Shown one piece after another: positions 1 through 8,880 of a stretch of DNA of 64,000 nt. Location: positions 1 to 64,000 of the forward strand of contig JACKFH010000012.1 of assembly GCA_020632575.1 (NCBI GenBank), written 5' to 3'. The DNA comes from Candidatus Omnitrophota bacterium. GTDB taxonomy: Bacteria; Hinthialibacterota; Hinthialibacteria; OLB16. The notes under the pieces were generated by a model. That model did not search any database. It was not told the DNA's origin and saw nothing but the letters and a program-made list of their open reading frames with translations. Position numbers and translations under genes: made by a program. How positions within the stretch are numbered: position 1 is the stretch's first letter; each line of letters starts with the position of its first letter.

Positions 1-76
1 GCTTCCAGCCGCGATAGGGTGAGAAGTTCGTTTTGAATGGACTCGCCAAAGACCGAGTCGTGAATCCTTCAATCAT
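1..76 (-). CDS. N-terminal fragment of an unknown protein (runs off left edge)
   Basis: An ATG at 76-74 overlaps the TGA stop (75-73) of the upstream glycosyltransferase in the ATGA pattern. The gene before that one is joined to it by the same ATGA overlap, so a third coupled gene is likely. Only about 25 codons lie inside the window, reading M-I-E-G-F-T-T-R-S-L and onward, with no stop before the edge. Nothing in this stretch identifies a family. A second frame is also open here (I-H-D-S-V-F-G) but has an in-frame stop just upstream and no start codon, so I prefer the overlap-coupled frame. The call rests on operon geometry only. Confidence 0.4.
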   Translation of the reverse strand, partial: MIEGFTTRSLASPFKTNFSPYRGWK

Positions 77-1737
77 TTCTTGGCCAGCAACTTCACATGC
101 CCAACTTCCTTGGCGATTTCATAGTCCTGGCTGATCCCCCTCCGGATACGGTCGACCTCGAGCGGGTGGACCCCAGCAAAGCAGTTCTGCCAAGAATCGT
201 CGATCACCAGATACCGGCTCGCCTCCAACCTTCTCTCGAACGCAAGCGGATCGTCCTCCGTATACAGAATCTGATAGGGCCGATCCGCCAAATACCCCAC
301 AATCGGCCCCTGCCTCCCCACCGGAATCACCTCCCCCGGCTTCGTCCTCAGAAAGATCGACTCCGCGATGGGCCGATAATCCTGCCCATGCGGCAAGGCG
401 ACATGGGTGTAGGCGTGATCGGTCGGGTAAAGTTTTTTGAAGCGGGTGTTATCGAGACCAAGCAGGTCGATGGGGAAGGCGAGGAGGAAGAGGAGGAGAA
501 TGGCGACGACTAACAACGGACTCATCCAGGACCCGAAGACGTTTCTATCGAAGATATCTTTGGCGATGAGAAAAAGTACCGAAGTTCCTGAAACCATCAC
601 GAGTGGAAGCGCGATGACTAAGAATTTTGGGTCTTTGGTGGGAAGAACCAGCCACGCGACAACATAAACGATGACCCAAACGCCGAATCCTACTGACATG
701 AGACTCGGCCAGCGATCCGATTCCCGCAACCTCTTGAAGACTTGCTTGGATTTGTAGTCTGATTTCTTGAGGATCCAGATTGCGTGGAGAGCGTACCAAA
801 GAACTACAATCGGGAAGGACGCTATTCCAAGTAAGGAGAGGCAAGAATAAACGGGTCCGAGTTGACTAGCGGTTTCAGTCAAAAGACCGATTACACCCCA
901 ATCAGTTCGTGGATCGCCTCCCTGACCGGACTGGAAGGAACCCATCCTCCCAAAAGACCTCGAAACCCATTGTCCAAGGTCGCCAAACATCAATATATAA
1001 AGCGGCCATGAAAGGAAAACTAACACAAAACCAATAGCCATGGGTTTGATCAATCTCTTCTTTGGCGTGATTCGAATGATCAACGGGCATGGCAAGAAGA
1101 GGATGGCCAAGTATTTGGTGATCGTCGCGGCTCCCAGAGCGATTCCGAAGCCCCACGCTCTGAGCAATGGGGAAAGGAATCGGACGTCTTGTTGATCGAC
1201 CTTGAATTCGTTCCGCACTGGACCGTTGAAGAAAAACGCCGCCGCCATCACCCAGAACGCGCACGGGACCTCCAAATAAACCAGATGACTGTACTTCAAC
1301 CACATCGGATTGAAGGCCAGCAAGGCCGAAGCGAGCAGACCGAAGCTGGGGGCGTTCTTGGCGAACATCGCGAAGATGAGGCAGAGCGTTCCCACCGAGA
1401 AAATGGTGGTCACCCATCGGAGTCTCGAAAGAAGTTTGATGGCTTGATCCGGGTTCTGGAGACCCTCCTCGGGAACCGAGCCATGCAAGGGGAGACTCCA
1501 GAAAAAAGTCTGGAGATAGGGGTGGATGTAATAGAACCTTGGTTCCTCGCCGAGCCTCCGCATCGGGGCCCCGGTGCGGACCATCTCGCGGGCGAGATCG
1601 GCGTAGACCGCTTCGTCGTATTTGGGGACCGGGTGAAGCTCACCCACCCGCCAGCAGAGCCAGACATGGGTGGCGACCACCGCAAGGAAAAGGGCGGGGT
1701 AGAGGTAGGGGAGAAAGGGGCGCTTTTCCTGGATCAT
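73..1737 (-). CDS. GT39/PMT-like membrane glycosyltransferase
   Basis: A 554-aa polytopic membrane protein of the GT-C type, expected to move a sugar from a polyprenyl-phosphate donor on the periplasmic side. TM1 is around residues 11-30. It is followed by a loop with the acidic pair D41-E42 (K-Y-D-E-A-V-Y), the place and form of the catalytic DE/DD motif of GT39 and ArnT-like enzymes. At least eight further hydrophobic segments follow, then a soluble C-terminal part from about residue 440. The start ATG (1737) overlaps the TGA of the upstream membrane gene and its own stop overlaps the next start, indicating one translationally coupled operon. Donor and acceptor cannot be deduced. Confidence 0.8.
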   Translation of the reverse strand: MIQEKRPFLPYLYPALFLAVVATHVWLCWRVGELHPVPKYDEAVYADLAREMVRTGAPMRRLGEEPRFYYIHPYLQTFFWSLPLHGSVPEEGLQNPDQAIKLLSRLRWVTTIFSVGTLCLIFAMFAKNAPSFGLLASALLAFNPMWLKYSHLVYLEVPCAFWVMAAAFFFNGPVRNEFKVDQQDVRFLSPLLRAWGFGIALGAATITKYLAILFLPCPLIIRITPKKRLIKPMAIGFVLVFLSWPLYILMFGDLGQWVSRSFGRMGSFQSGQGGDPRTDWGVIGLLTETASQLGPVYSCLSLLGIASFPIVVLWYALHAIWILKKSDYKSKQVFKRLRESDRWPSLMSVGFGVWVIVYVVAWLVLPTKDPKFLVIALPLVMVSGTSVLFLIAKDIFDRNVFGSWMSPLLVVAILLLFLLAFPIDLLGLDNTRFKKLYPTDHAYTHVALPHGQDYRPIAESIFLRTKPGEVIPVGRQGPIVGYLADRPYQILYTEDDPLAFERRLEASRYLVIDDSWQNCFAGVHPLEVDRIRRGISQDYEIAKEVGHVKLLAKK

Positions 1738-3317
1738 TGTTCGGCCTCGGGGGGACCGGGGTGGCGGATTACGCTATCGCTAATCCGCCCTACGAGGGAC
1801 CTGATGAGGATTGCGGTCATTGCTAGGAGTGAGAACCAAACAATTCCCGACACGATCCGCGCTCCCAATTCCCCGGATCGCCAGAGGTCGACCAAGAGCC
1901 AGTCGGGGTCTCGGTCGAATCGCCAGGTTTTCAGATGCAGGAGGGGGCCGTATCCCTCACCGGAAAGTATGAACGGGGTCTGCTCTGTCGGAGGCATCGT
2001 TCGTAAGGCTTTTTCAAGCGGCCACATGTAGTCGACCAGCACCCCGGACACTTGAATCAGCATACCCAAAACGATGGTCACTCCCAGAAGGATTTTTCCA
2101 GTCGTCCTCAACCCCTCCGAAAGATTCGAACCCAACAAAAGTGGAAGTGGAAAGAGCAGAAATGGAGTCACTTGAAACAGATGCCTCGGCCCCCAGCACC
2201 AGCCGCCCAGATTCTGCCATTTGCCGATGATCAGGACATAGGCCAGAACAATCCAGGCGAAACCGAGACAGAGGAAGCGGTCCCTCTTGAAGAAGTTGGG
2301 CCAGACCACCAGCGCGGCAATCAGCGGTGGCGAATACCAAAAGATCCCCTTGCCGGGACTGAGCAGGTAGATCCAGAGCGCGTGGAGGATCGGGATGTTG
2401 AACTGAATCCCCTCCTTCTGATCCTCATACCCGCTCGCCAGGAGGGACCCGAAGCGGAGTTGGTTCTGAATGGGAATCCAGGAGCAAACCAGCAAGAAAA
2501 CCAACGCGCCGAGTGCCATCGCCGCCGCTTTCGATTGAGCGGGTCGGCCATTCGCGAGAAAGGACCCTGTGGCGATTAAGAGGATGCCAGGCAATGCCAC
2601 CGCCGAGTCGAGGCGAGTCAGCACTGCGCAGGCCGCGGTCAAACCCACCGCGCCGGCGATGACATAGATCCCGATTCCTTGTGTTTGTTCTTTCGACATC
2701 CAAGCCAAGTAACAAGACACAAGCAAGAAAAAAGTCGCCAGCGTTTCGGTGTATGAGGGCCGCGAGTGAGGCCACGCGTAAGTCCCGACCAGATAAACAA
2801 TTGGAAGGAGCCACCAAGACTTTCCAAAGATTCCGATTCGAATGGCCCAAACCGCGAGGGTGACCACTGTTAGCCAGGTCACGATTGAATTGAACATCGA
2901 GAAGCAGATCCGCCGGACTCGATCTTGATGATCCTCCGGATAAAGACCCGGGAAGTCGGGCCCATAAGATCCCGGTCGGTACATGGGAACCGAGCTGGTG
3001 AGTCGCTCCTCCTGAAAACTCAACCAACTTGGGGGGATCCGATGACCGGCAAGGTCCGCAAGCCAAATCAAGGGGACTGATAGCAGCGGCTGAAGAGGCC
3101 CATACTGCGGATACTGTTTCCCATCCTGTCCTTCCCGGGTGAGAAACCCATCGGGTAGCGGATCGATCGCGTACCCCTGTCCCCGCGAGAGGGAGAGCGC
3201 AGTCCGGTAGTTCACCTCGCCATCGGGGGCGTGGATATGCCCGCTCGCCGTGGCGAGGAGAAGGAGCAAACTCCAGAGGGAGAGTGACCTGAACAGGGAA
3301 TCCTTCGTTTGGTTCAT
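1734..3317 (-). CDS. GT-C-like polytopic membrane protein
   Basis: A 527-aa integral membrane protein with a hydrophobic first segment at residues 11-26, then a loop with D32 and E34 (A-P-D-G-E-V-N-Y) and a Y-P-Q-Y-G-P-L-Q-P stretch. This resembles the first periplasmic loop of GT-C glycosyltransferases of the GT39/GT83 type. I start it at the ATG at 3317 (M-N-Q-T-K); the frame is open upstream to 3458, but that would add about 47 polar residues before the first TM and overlap the divergent gene. Its stop overlaps the start of the next glycosyltransferase (ATGA), so the two probably act in the same glycan pathway. Substrate unknown. Confidence 0.7.
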   Translation of the reverse strand: MNQTKDSLFRSLSLWSLLLLLATASGHIHAPDGEVNYRTALSLSRGQGYAIDPLPDGFLTREGQDGKQYPQYGPLQPLLSVPLIWLADLAGHRIPPSWLSFQEERLTSSVPMYRPGSYGPDFPGLYPEDHQDRVRRICFSMFNSIVTWLTVVTLAVWAIRIGIFGKSWWLLPIVYLVGTYAWPHSRPSYTETLATFFLLVSCYLAWMSKEQTQGIGIYVIAGAVGLTAACAVLTRLDSAVALPGILLIATGSFLANGRPAQSKAAAMALGALVFLLVCSWIPIQNQLRFGSLLASGYEDQKEGIQFNIPILHALWIYLLSPGKGIFWYSPPLIAALVVWPNFFKRDRFLCLGFAWIVLAYVLIIGKWQNLGGWCWGPRHLFQVTPFLLFPLPLLLGSNLSEGLRTTGKILLGVTIVLGMLIQVSGVLVDYMWPLEKALRTMPPTEQTPFILSGEGYGPLLHLKTWRFDRDPDWLLVDLWRSGELGARIVSGIVWFSLLAMTAILIRSLVGRISDSVIRHPGPPEAEQ

Positions 3318-3360
3318 ATTAACCGGAAGAATAAACAGGAAACGAAAGGAGGTCGACATC

Positions 3361-4140
3361 GTGACTACCGCCACTCCACCTCTGCCTACGACCCCTTTCA
3401 TCCACAAGGGGGAGCTCAAACAGGTTCTCCTTGCGATCGCCGACATCAGTGGGTACACCCGCTACATGACCCAAAACCGCACCGATCTGCTCCACAGCCA
3501 GGTGCTCCTCACCGACCTGACCCAAACGATCTTGAAGGAGATCGAATTCCCCCTCCAGGTCTCCAAATTGGAGGGGGACGCGATCTTCCTATACGCCGAA
3601 CTCGATGATTCTTGGGAGGAGAAGAAGACCGACATTTCCCGGCGAATTCTCTCCTTCTTCGAGGTCTTCACCGAACGCCTGACCGAATTGGCCGAATCGA
3701 ACATGTGCCCATGCACCGCCTGCAAGAAGGTCGCGGCCCTCCGTTTGAAGGTGATCGTCCATTCCGGAGAGGCGTTGCTTCACCGGATCGGTCCATTCGA
3801 GGAGTTAAGCGGGGTGGATGTAATTACAGTCCATCGACTGCTCAAAAACTCGATGAACAGCGATGAGTATCTGCTTGTGACCGATTCCGCCCTCCCACTG
3901 CTCGATTTCCCCGATGGGAAACTCGATGTCGATTGGACGGAATGGTACGACCAACTTGGAGAAGTCCGCGGCAAAGCCTGGGTGGCCGAGGAGATGGAGG
4001 CGAAGCGTCAAGCGATCGTCGAATCGGGCAAGTACCGAACCGCCGCGGCAAGACTCCGGAACGAGTGGATGAAGGTTCGAAAGATTCTGTCGTTCAAAAC
4101 ACGCCCCTCGAAGGTGCCGCTATTCGAGCATCTGTCCTGA
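3361..4140 (+). CDS. DUF2652 adenylate-cyclase-like protein
   Basis: A 259-aa soluble protein resembling DUF2652 proteins, which share the fold of class III nucleotidyl cyclases. The first metal-binding-like strand reads A-I-A-D-I-S-G-Y-T (D28), and K-L-E-G-D-A-I-F (D73) lies where cyclases carry the second metal aspartate. A C-P-C-T-A-C cluster near residue 115 is characteristic of the family. I use the GTG at 3361 because AGGAGGT lies 8-9 bases upstream; the longer open frame from 3250 overlaps the divergent gene. Only 43 bp separate it from that gene's start, so both promoters share this gap. Cyclase activity is not established for this family. Confidence 0.75.
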   Translation: MTTATPPLPTTPFIHKGELKQVLLAIADISGYTRYMTQNRTDLLHSQVLLTDLTQTILKEIEFPLQVSKLEGDAIFLYAELDDSWEEKKTDISRRILSFFEVFTERLTELAESNMCPCTACKKVAALRLKVIVHSGEALLHRIGPFEELSGVDVITVHRLLKNSMNSDEYLLVTDSALPLLDFPDGKLDVDWTEWYDQLGEVRGKAWVAEEMEAKRQAIVESGKYRTAAARLRNEWMKVRKILSFKTRPSKVPLFEHLS

Positions 4141-4175
4141 ATGGGATGGCTCGGCTTACCCCAGATGATATTCTC

Positions 4176-5597
4176 TCACTCCCCAAATTCGCAGTAATAA
4201 ACCTTGTTATCGATCACCTCTCCCTCCTCGGTGTAACGCGAGAGTCCTTCGATATAGAGGAATCCGGGCAGTCTTCCCGAAATCGGATTGAACCCAGTGG
4301 GTTGTTCGAGGTGGGGTAAGAGGGTTCCTTTGTCCGGTAGGTGAGGAACGATTTCCTTGGCGGTGAAGGTTTGACCGCCATCTCGCGATTCCAGCCAAAC
4401 GATCCGATTAATCTCCGGGAAATCGCGAAGCCAAAAAGCGGGTCGCCCCCAAACTCCCGGATTCCAATTCGCCTCGGGATGCTCCTTAGGAACCAACGTG
4501 ATGAGCAGGCACAGTACATCTTCCTCCGACATGGATACCCGGCAACCCAGGAATCCCCAATCCGGCCAGTTTTCCGCTATGGCCTTCCCAAGCGGCCTCT
4601 CGACCCAACCCTCGTCCTCCTCGTAAGTCTTGAGGTAGGGGCGCATTGGGTCCGGGGTGTGTCGGACATAGACCACATAGGGTTGGTTGGTGGAATCGAC
4701 CGCGATCCCACAATGGTCGATCCCCGGCTTGGGTTGGTCGAACGCCTCGGGGTCCCGCTCTCCCTCTTCCAGAAGGTCGATCGTTTCCGTCGTCGCGGGT
4801 GTCTCGATTAGCGTCCCATCCGCTTTGGTCCAGGTCTCTCCAAAATCGTTTGATCTCATGTAGCCAATCGCCTGATGAAGGCCGCGAAGGGTTCGGCTTC
4901 CATCTCCCTGAAGGCCCATGAAGAAGCCGGTGGAAAGGTGAAGCGTTTGATGGTCGGGTCCCCAAGCCAGCGCATCGTTGTAAGCGCCGTAGAACTTGTG
5001 ACGGCCCTGCTTCTTGACCAGCATCCCCCGATACTCCCAATCTCCATCCACCGGTTTGACATAATGATCCAAGCCTTTCCAGTCCTGGTCATGACGGCCT
5101 GTCAGGTGAAGGCGATCCGAGGCGTCGCAGATCAACACCGGATACGTCGACTTTCCAAATGCCATAGGATCAGTCCATGAGGAAGCGTCATTCGGCTCGA
5201 GGCTTTTTCGGTATTGAAGGCCGGTGTGATGCCCACCAATGATGACGTGAAGAAAACCCTTTGAATCGACCGTGATCGTGGGCCGAGCGTGATTGTCTCG
5301 ACCTTCGCCCAACGTCCAGGTCTCCGACCACTCGCCGCTCTTCCGATCCAGTGTCCGGATGCGTGCGAAATAGCCCTCGGCGGTCGAGTCTTGCCAGACG
5401 ACATGGGTTTTGTCTCCAAAGGTGACAATCTTATTGCCTGGCCCTTGGGTCGCTCGTTCGGAGCCGATGTCGGATAGAAGAAATCGCCTAACGGACGCAC
5501 TGACTTCCGTGGCCATGCTCGGAGTCACGATGAGGAACAACATGGGGAGGATGCACAAACGAAAAGGGCGGGGAATTGGCGTGAGGAAAAAACTCAA
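4176..5597 (-). CDS. Secreted BNR-repeat (sialidase-fold) protein
   Basis: A 473-aa exported protein. Residues 1-30 form a signal peptide (M-S-F-F-L-T-P then a hydrophobic stretch ending T-P-S-M-A). The rest has the six-bladed propeller features of the BNR_4 family: S-G-E-W-S-E-T-W-T, G-F-L-H-V-I-I-G-G-H-H, D-R-L-H-L-T-G and D-G-G-Q-T-F-T at about residue 405. Such proteins occur in PVC-type bacteria near polysaccharide or sulfated-glycan genes, but the enzymatic role is usually unproven. The start is TTG 5597, 6 bases after the stop of the DUF1501 gene, so the two form an operon. No catalytic triad of true sialidases could be assigned by eye. Confidence 0.75.
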   Translation of the reverse strand: MSFFLTPIPRPFRLCILPMLFLIVTPSMATEVSASVRRFLLSDIGSERATQGPGNKIVTFGDKTHVVWQDSTAEGYFARIRTLDRKSGEWSETWTLGEGRDNHARPTITVDSKGFLHVIIGGHHTGLQYRKSLEPNDASSWTDPMAFGKSTYPVLICDASDRLHLTGRHDQDWKGLDHYVKPVDGDWEYRGMLVKKQGRHKFYGAYNDALAWGPDHQTLHLSTGFFMGLQGDGSRTLRGLHQAIGYMRSNDFGETWTKADGTLIETPATTETIDLLEEGERDPEAFDQPKPGIDHCGIAVDSTNQPYVVYVRHTPDPMRPYLKTYEEDEGWVERPLGKAIAENWPDWGFLGCRVSMSEEDVLCLLITLVPKEHPEANWNPGVWGRPAFWLRDFPEINRIVWLESRDGGQTFTAKEIVPHLPDKGTLLPHLEQPTGFNPISGRLPGFLYIEGLSRYTEEGEVIDNKVYYCEFGE

Positions 5598-5603
5598 TTT
5601 GGA

Positions 5604-7022
5604 TCAGGCCTCGATGATTTCTTGGATCACATGACCGTGCACATCCGTTAGCCTACGGTCAATACCGTTGTGTCGATAAGTGAGTTTCTCGTGATCGATG
5701 CCGAGTTGGTGAAGGATCGTGGCGTGAAGGTCGTAGCAATACATGGGATTTTCGACCGCCTTGTAGGACCACTCGTCGCTGGCCCCATAAGAAGTTCCGC
5801 CCTTGATCCCCCCACCCGCCACCCAAGAAGTGAAGGTGAAAGGATTGTGGTCTCGGCCCAGCGATCCTTGAGCGCAAGGCATCCTTCCGAACTCGGTGGT
5901 CCAATAAACGATGGTGTCTTCGAGCATCCCCAAGGCTTTGAGGTCTTTGATCAACGCGGCGGTCGGTTGATCCATGCTCGTTCCCATGTCGCCGTGATCT
6001 TTTTCGATGTCTTCGTGGGAATCCCAATTCCTGCGCGGATGCCCGTTGTCGGCCCCGCTCCAGATTTGAATGAATCGAACCCCCCGTTCGAGGAGGCGTC
6101 GGGCGATCAAACAATTCCTTCCGAACTCGGAGGTCACCTCATTGTCGAGGCCATACATCTTTTTGGTCGCCTCCGACTCGCCGGAAATGTCCAGCACCTC
6201 CGGTGCACTGAGTTGAAGTTTCGCCGCGAGTTCGTAGGCCTGAATCCGAGATTCCAATCGAGAGTCATCCTCGCGACCTGCTAGGTGTTCCTGATTCAAT
6301 TTGGCGAGAAGATGGAGACCGTCCGAATCCATCTCCTTCGTGACATAGGAATCCTCGGGAGGAAACAAATCGGCGATGGGGTTTTCGGCGCCCGGTCGAA
6401 TCATTGTGGCTTGATGACTCGCGGGCAAAAACCCCGAGGACCAGTTCTTGGGGCCGCCTGGGGCAAACCCTCTGGAATCGGGAAGGACCACGAAGGTGGG
6501 AAGGTTGTCGTTCAGGCTACCCAACCCATAACTGACCCAAGCTCCCATGCTGGGGAACCCGGGTAAGACAAAACCAGTGGCTTGCATGAAAGTCGCCGGC
6601 CCATGGACATTCGATTTGGAGATCATCGAATGCAGGAAAGCGATGTCATCGGCGCAACTTCCAATGTGGGGAACCAGATCGCTGATCCACTTCCCGCATT
6701 CTCCGTACTGCTTCCAACCCCAGGGCGACTTCATCACCGCACCCGGATCGCTCTGAAAGAGTTCGACTTTTTCCCCCGGATCCCAAACCTCGCCGCTGCG
6801 TTTGACGACCTCCGGTTTGTAATCAAAGGTGTCGCACTGACTGGCTCCGCCGGACATGTAGAGCTGGACAACCCGCTTGGCTTTGGCGGGATGATGGAGA
6901 CCGCCGCCGGGGAAGGGGGACGCTTGCGCCCCGTCGAGGAACCCGGATCGTCCGAGCAGATCGGCCAGCGCGATTCCTCCCAATCCACCTCCGGCGTTCC
7001 ACAAGAAATTTCGACGGTCCAT
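5604..7022 (-). CDS. DUF1501 family Tat-exported protein
   Basis: A 472-aa protein of the DUF1501 family, a sulfatase/alkaline-phosphatase-like fold abundant in Planctomycetota and relatives. It starts M-D-R-R-N-F-L-W-N-A-G-G-G, a twin-arginine-type signal, which is why I choose ATG 7022 over the longer frame to 7148. Family signatures: M-S-G-G-A-S-Q-C-D-T-F-D-Y-K-P, F-I-Q-I-W-S-G-A-D-N and V-Y-W-T-T-E-F-G-R-M-P followed by G-R-D-H-N near the C-terminus. The BNR protein follows in the same operon. In Planctomycetota these proteins are often paired with DUF1549/1553 proteins, which are absent here. The substrate is unknown. Confidence 0.88.
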   Translation of the reverse strand: MDRRNFLWNAGGGLGGIALADLLGRSGFLDGAQASPFPGGGLHHPAKAKRVVQLYMSGGASQCDTFDYKPEVVKRSGEVWDPGEKVELFQSDPGAVMKSPWGWKQYGECGKWISDLVPHIGSCADDIAFLHSMISKSNVHGPATFMQATGFVLPGFPSMGAWVSYGLGSLNDNLPTFVVLPDSRGFAPGGPKNWSSGFLPASHQATMIRPGAENPIADLFPPEDSYVTKEMDSDGLHLLAKLNQEHLAGREDDSRLESRIQAYELAAKLQLSAPEVLDISGESEATKKMYGLDNEVTSEFGRNCLIARRLLERGVRFIQIWSGADNGHPRRNWDSHEDIEKDHGDMGTSMDQPTAALIKDLKALGMLEDTIVYWTTEFGRMPCAQGSLGRDHNPFTFTSWVAGGGIKGGTSYGASDEWSYKAVENPMYCYDLHATILHQLGIDHEKLTYRHNGIDRRLTDVHGHVIQEIIEA

Positions 7023-7126
7023 GGTGATTTGATGATAAACACAATTACACGAGGGAGGTAAGGAGGTCTTGAAAGATTCTCCCCAAAAATACCCGAGGAG
7101 ACTTTCGCGGACGATCTGCTTCTTAT

Positions 7127-8026
7127 TCAACTTCGAATACAGGGGCAATCCTTGGGGATAACCAAATCGATCGCATCTTCGACCAACTCGAATCGCACCT
7201 TCTCGAAACGATGCGGCTCGCCATCCAAATTAACTGGGATCGCCTCATCCGCCTCGATCTCCGTCCACGGCGATCGAAAGAATTTCACGAACTCCCCTGA
7301 ATCGCCAGGTCCGGATATCTCTTGAAGAACCTGATCGATTCGTGGAAGCGGAAAAGGGAGAATCAAAACCGTGTCAAGCAACCCATCATTCAAGAAGGCC
7401 TCTTTGGCCAGGACCTGCCCTCCACCGGTCTGGCGACCATTGCAAACCGCGCCGACAATCGCCTCGCCCTCGAATCGATCCTCCGGAGTCTGGACTCGGA
7501 TGGGATAGGGTTGAAAATTCAAGGATTTGAGAATCGCCATCAGGGTGTAAGCGCCACCCCCCAGAAAGTTTTTCAATTCAACCGGTGTCTCGTTGGTGAC
7601 TGTCGCCCCGAACCCCAGAGACGCGACATTGATGAAGGAGTGGTCCTCCGCGCGAGCCATATCGATGGTTCGAGGAGCCTGTTCGACCGAGTTTTTCAAA
7701 GCCTCCGAAACGTCTTGCGGAAGGCAACATGAGACCGCGAAGTCATTGGCGGTCCCAAGGGGGACGATTCCCAAATAGGGCCGTTTTTCTCGAGGAAGGT
7801 TCATGAGGCCATTCGCGACCTCGTTCAGAGTGCCATCCCCCCCGCAAGCCACCACCCGTTCAATGCCGAGTTCATTTGCCTCATCCACGAAACGTTGGCA
7901 GTCCCCATACTCCCAGGTGACCCGGACTAGAATTTCGAGGCCGGAGCTCCTGAGCGATTCTACCGTTTCGCGAAATCCCGGGTAGTCGGATTTCTTGCCG
8001 TTAAGGATTAAGAGTGATCGAGACAT
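7127..8026 (-). CDS. YegS/BmrU-type diacylglycerol or lipid kinase
   Basis: A 299-aa cytoplasmic enzyme of the DAGK-catalytic family, phosphorylating diacylglycerol or a related lipid alcohol with ATP. The nucleotide loop G-G-D-G-T-L-N-E-V at about residues 62-70 is diagnostic, followed by G-I-V-P-L-G-T-A-N-D-F-A (about 85-96) and the C-terminal L-D-G-E-P motif (about 267). Length matches the YegS family. It is transcribed alone, with 419 bp of gene-free DNA upstream containing two DnaA boxes and about 100 bp before the DUF1501 start. Whether the substrate is DAG, sphingoid base or phosphatidylglycerol cannot be read from sequence. Confidence 0.88.
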   Translation of the reverse strand: MSRSLLILNGKKSDYPGFRETVESLRSSGLEILVRVTWEYGDCQRFVDEANELGIERVVACGGDGTLNEVANGLMNLPREKRPYLGIVPLGTANDFAVSCCLPQDVSEALKNSVEQAPRTIDMARAEDHSFINVASLGFGATVTNETPVELKNFLGGGAYTLMAILKSLNFQPYPIRVQTPEDRFEGEAIVGAVCNGRQTGGGQVLAKEAFLNDGLLDTVLILPFPLPRIDQVLQEISGPGDSGEFVKFFRSPWTEIEADEAIPVNLDGEPHRFEKVRFELVEDAIDLVIPKDCPCIRS

Positions 8027-8180
8027 CTACCAAGCGAAGCGCCTCTCCTGTCGATGAGTCGGCTCCTCCCCATGAACCGTGACGCGAGGGGTTCATATAA
8101 CAGGATTTGTGAAGTCTGACCATCGGAGTCGGTTTGAGCGGAACTTCCCTGGATTTCGTTCCAATCGATCGTTCACAACC

Positions 8181-8444
8181 TGTGGATAACTTTTGGATAA
8201 GTCTCAAAGGGGCCAGAATCTTAGGTTTGGAAAAGAATTGAATCTTCATAAAACCCACATTAACTAGTTTGCGTCTTGAATCGATCCCTTTACTGAAATT
8301 GCTTCCATCTATCTCATTTTATTGGAGATATGATTCATCTGTGAAGTTGCCGCCTGATTTATCGTTTCGTAAGTTTAATAAACGGTCAAAAGGGGCGCGA
8401 GGCTTGTGGAGGCCATGGAGAGTCTGTTAATAAACTGTGGATAA
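8181..8444. promoter_or_regulatory. Gap with two perfect DnaA boxes
   Basis: The 8027-8445 gap holds no gene. TGTGGATAA (the complement of the DnaA box TTATCCACA) occurs at 8181-8189 and at 8436-8444, and a one-mismatch copy (TTTGGATAA) directly follows the first at 8192-8200. The 235 bp between are AT-rich with runs such as TTAATAAAC. This may be a DnaA-controlled promoter region or a replication-origin-like locus; no dnaA or dnaN is nearby. Confidence 0.4.
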
Positions 8445-8445
8445 C

Positions 8446-8745
8446 TTAGCCGCCAAAAAGCTTGTCGAGCCTCTTTCGCGCCTTATCGACTGGGTCGTCG
8501 GGAGAGGGGCCTTCCGCCAATACCTTGAGAGCGAACTGCTCACAGAAGTTGGCGCGCTCACGGTCTCGAACGATTTCGGTCTCCGGGATCCGGCACTCGT
8601 TGTGATAACGGACATCGTGGTGGACGCAGTTCATGCAACTTCTGAGGTCCATCTGACATTTGGCGCACTCATCCGCTCGGCCGGGCTGAGACTCGCCGGA
8701 CCACGCCGCGCCACATTTCCAACAATTCCCTTCAACTCTCGGCAT
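8446..8745 (-). CDS. Small cysteine-rich (zinc-ribbon-like) protein
   Basis: A 99-aa protein with nine cysteines. N-terminal pairs are spaced as in zinc ribbons (N-C-W-K-C-G-A at residues 8-11, E-C-A-K-C-Q about 16 residues on), followed by S-C-M-N-C-V-H-H, N-E-C-R and F-C-E-Q-F. The first four cysteines probably bind Zn; the second set with two histidines could bind another metal. I use ATG 8745, preceded by GGAG at a good distance, rather than the ATG at 8766. The stop is 2 bp from the distal DnaA box. I do not recognise a named family. Confidence 0.6.
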   Translation of the reverse strand: MPRVEGNCWKCGAAWSGESQPGRADECAKCQMDLRSCMNCVHHDVRYHNECRIPETEIVRDRERANFCEQFALKVLAEGPSPDDPVDKARKRLDKLFGG

Positions 8746-8880
8746 CGTTCGACTCCACGAGGCCATTTTAGACGATCACGCGGTCGATTCAAACCTGAAG
8801 AAATCGCTATTGACAGTCCGCGCTAAAGATTTGACCATAAGCCCGGCCTCGACTAGAAGTTGTCACCAAGGGAGAATGCC

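Noticed and set aside
1..72. Minus-strand frame reading I-H-D-S-V-F-G at the left edge
   Set aside because: Suggestive of a catalytic-looking motif, but a stop lies two codons upstream and no start codon is available; the ATGA-coupled frame fits the operon better.
1189..2031. 280-codon plus-strand open frame
   Set aside because: It spans the junction of two membrane glycosyltransferase genes on the minus strand; composition is typical of an antisense shadow.
8810..8841. TTGACA at 8810 as the -35 of the TPR gene promoter
   Set aside because: No acceptable -10 hexamer 16-18 bp downstream; the TTGACC/TAGAAG pair nearer the gene fits better.
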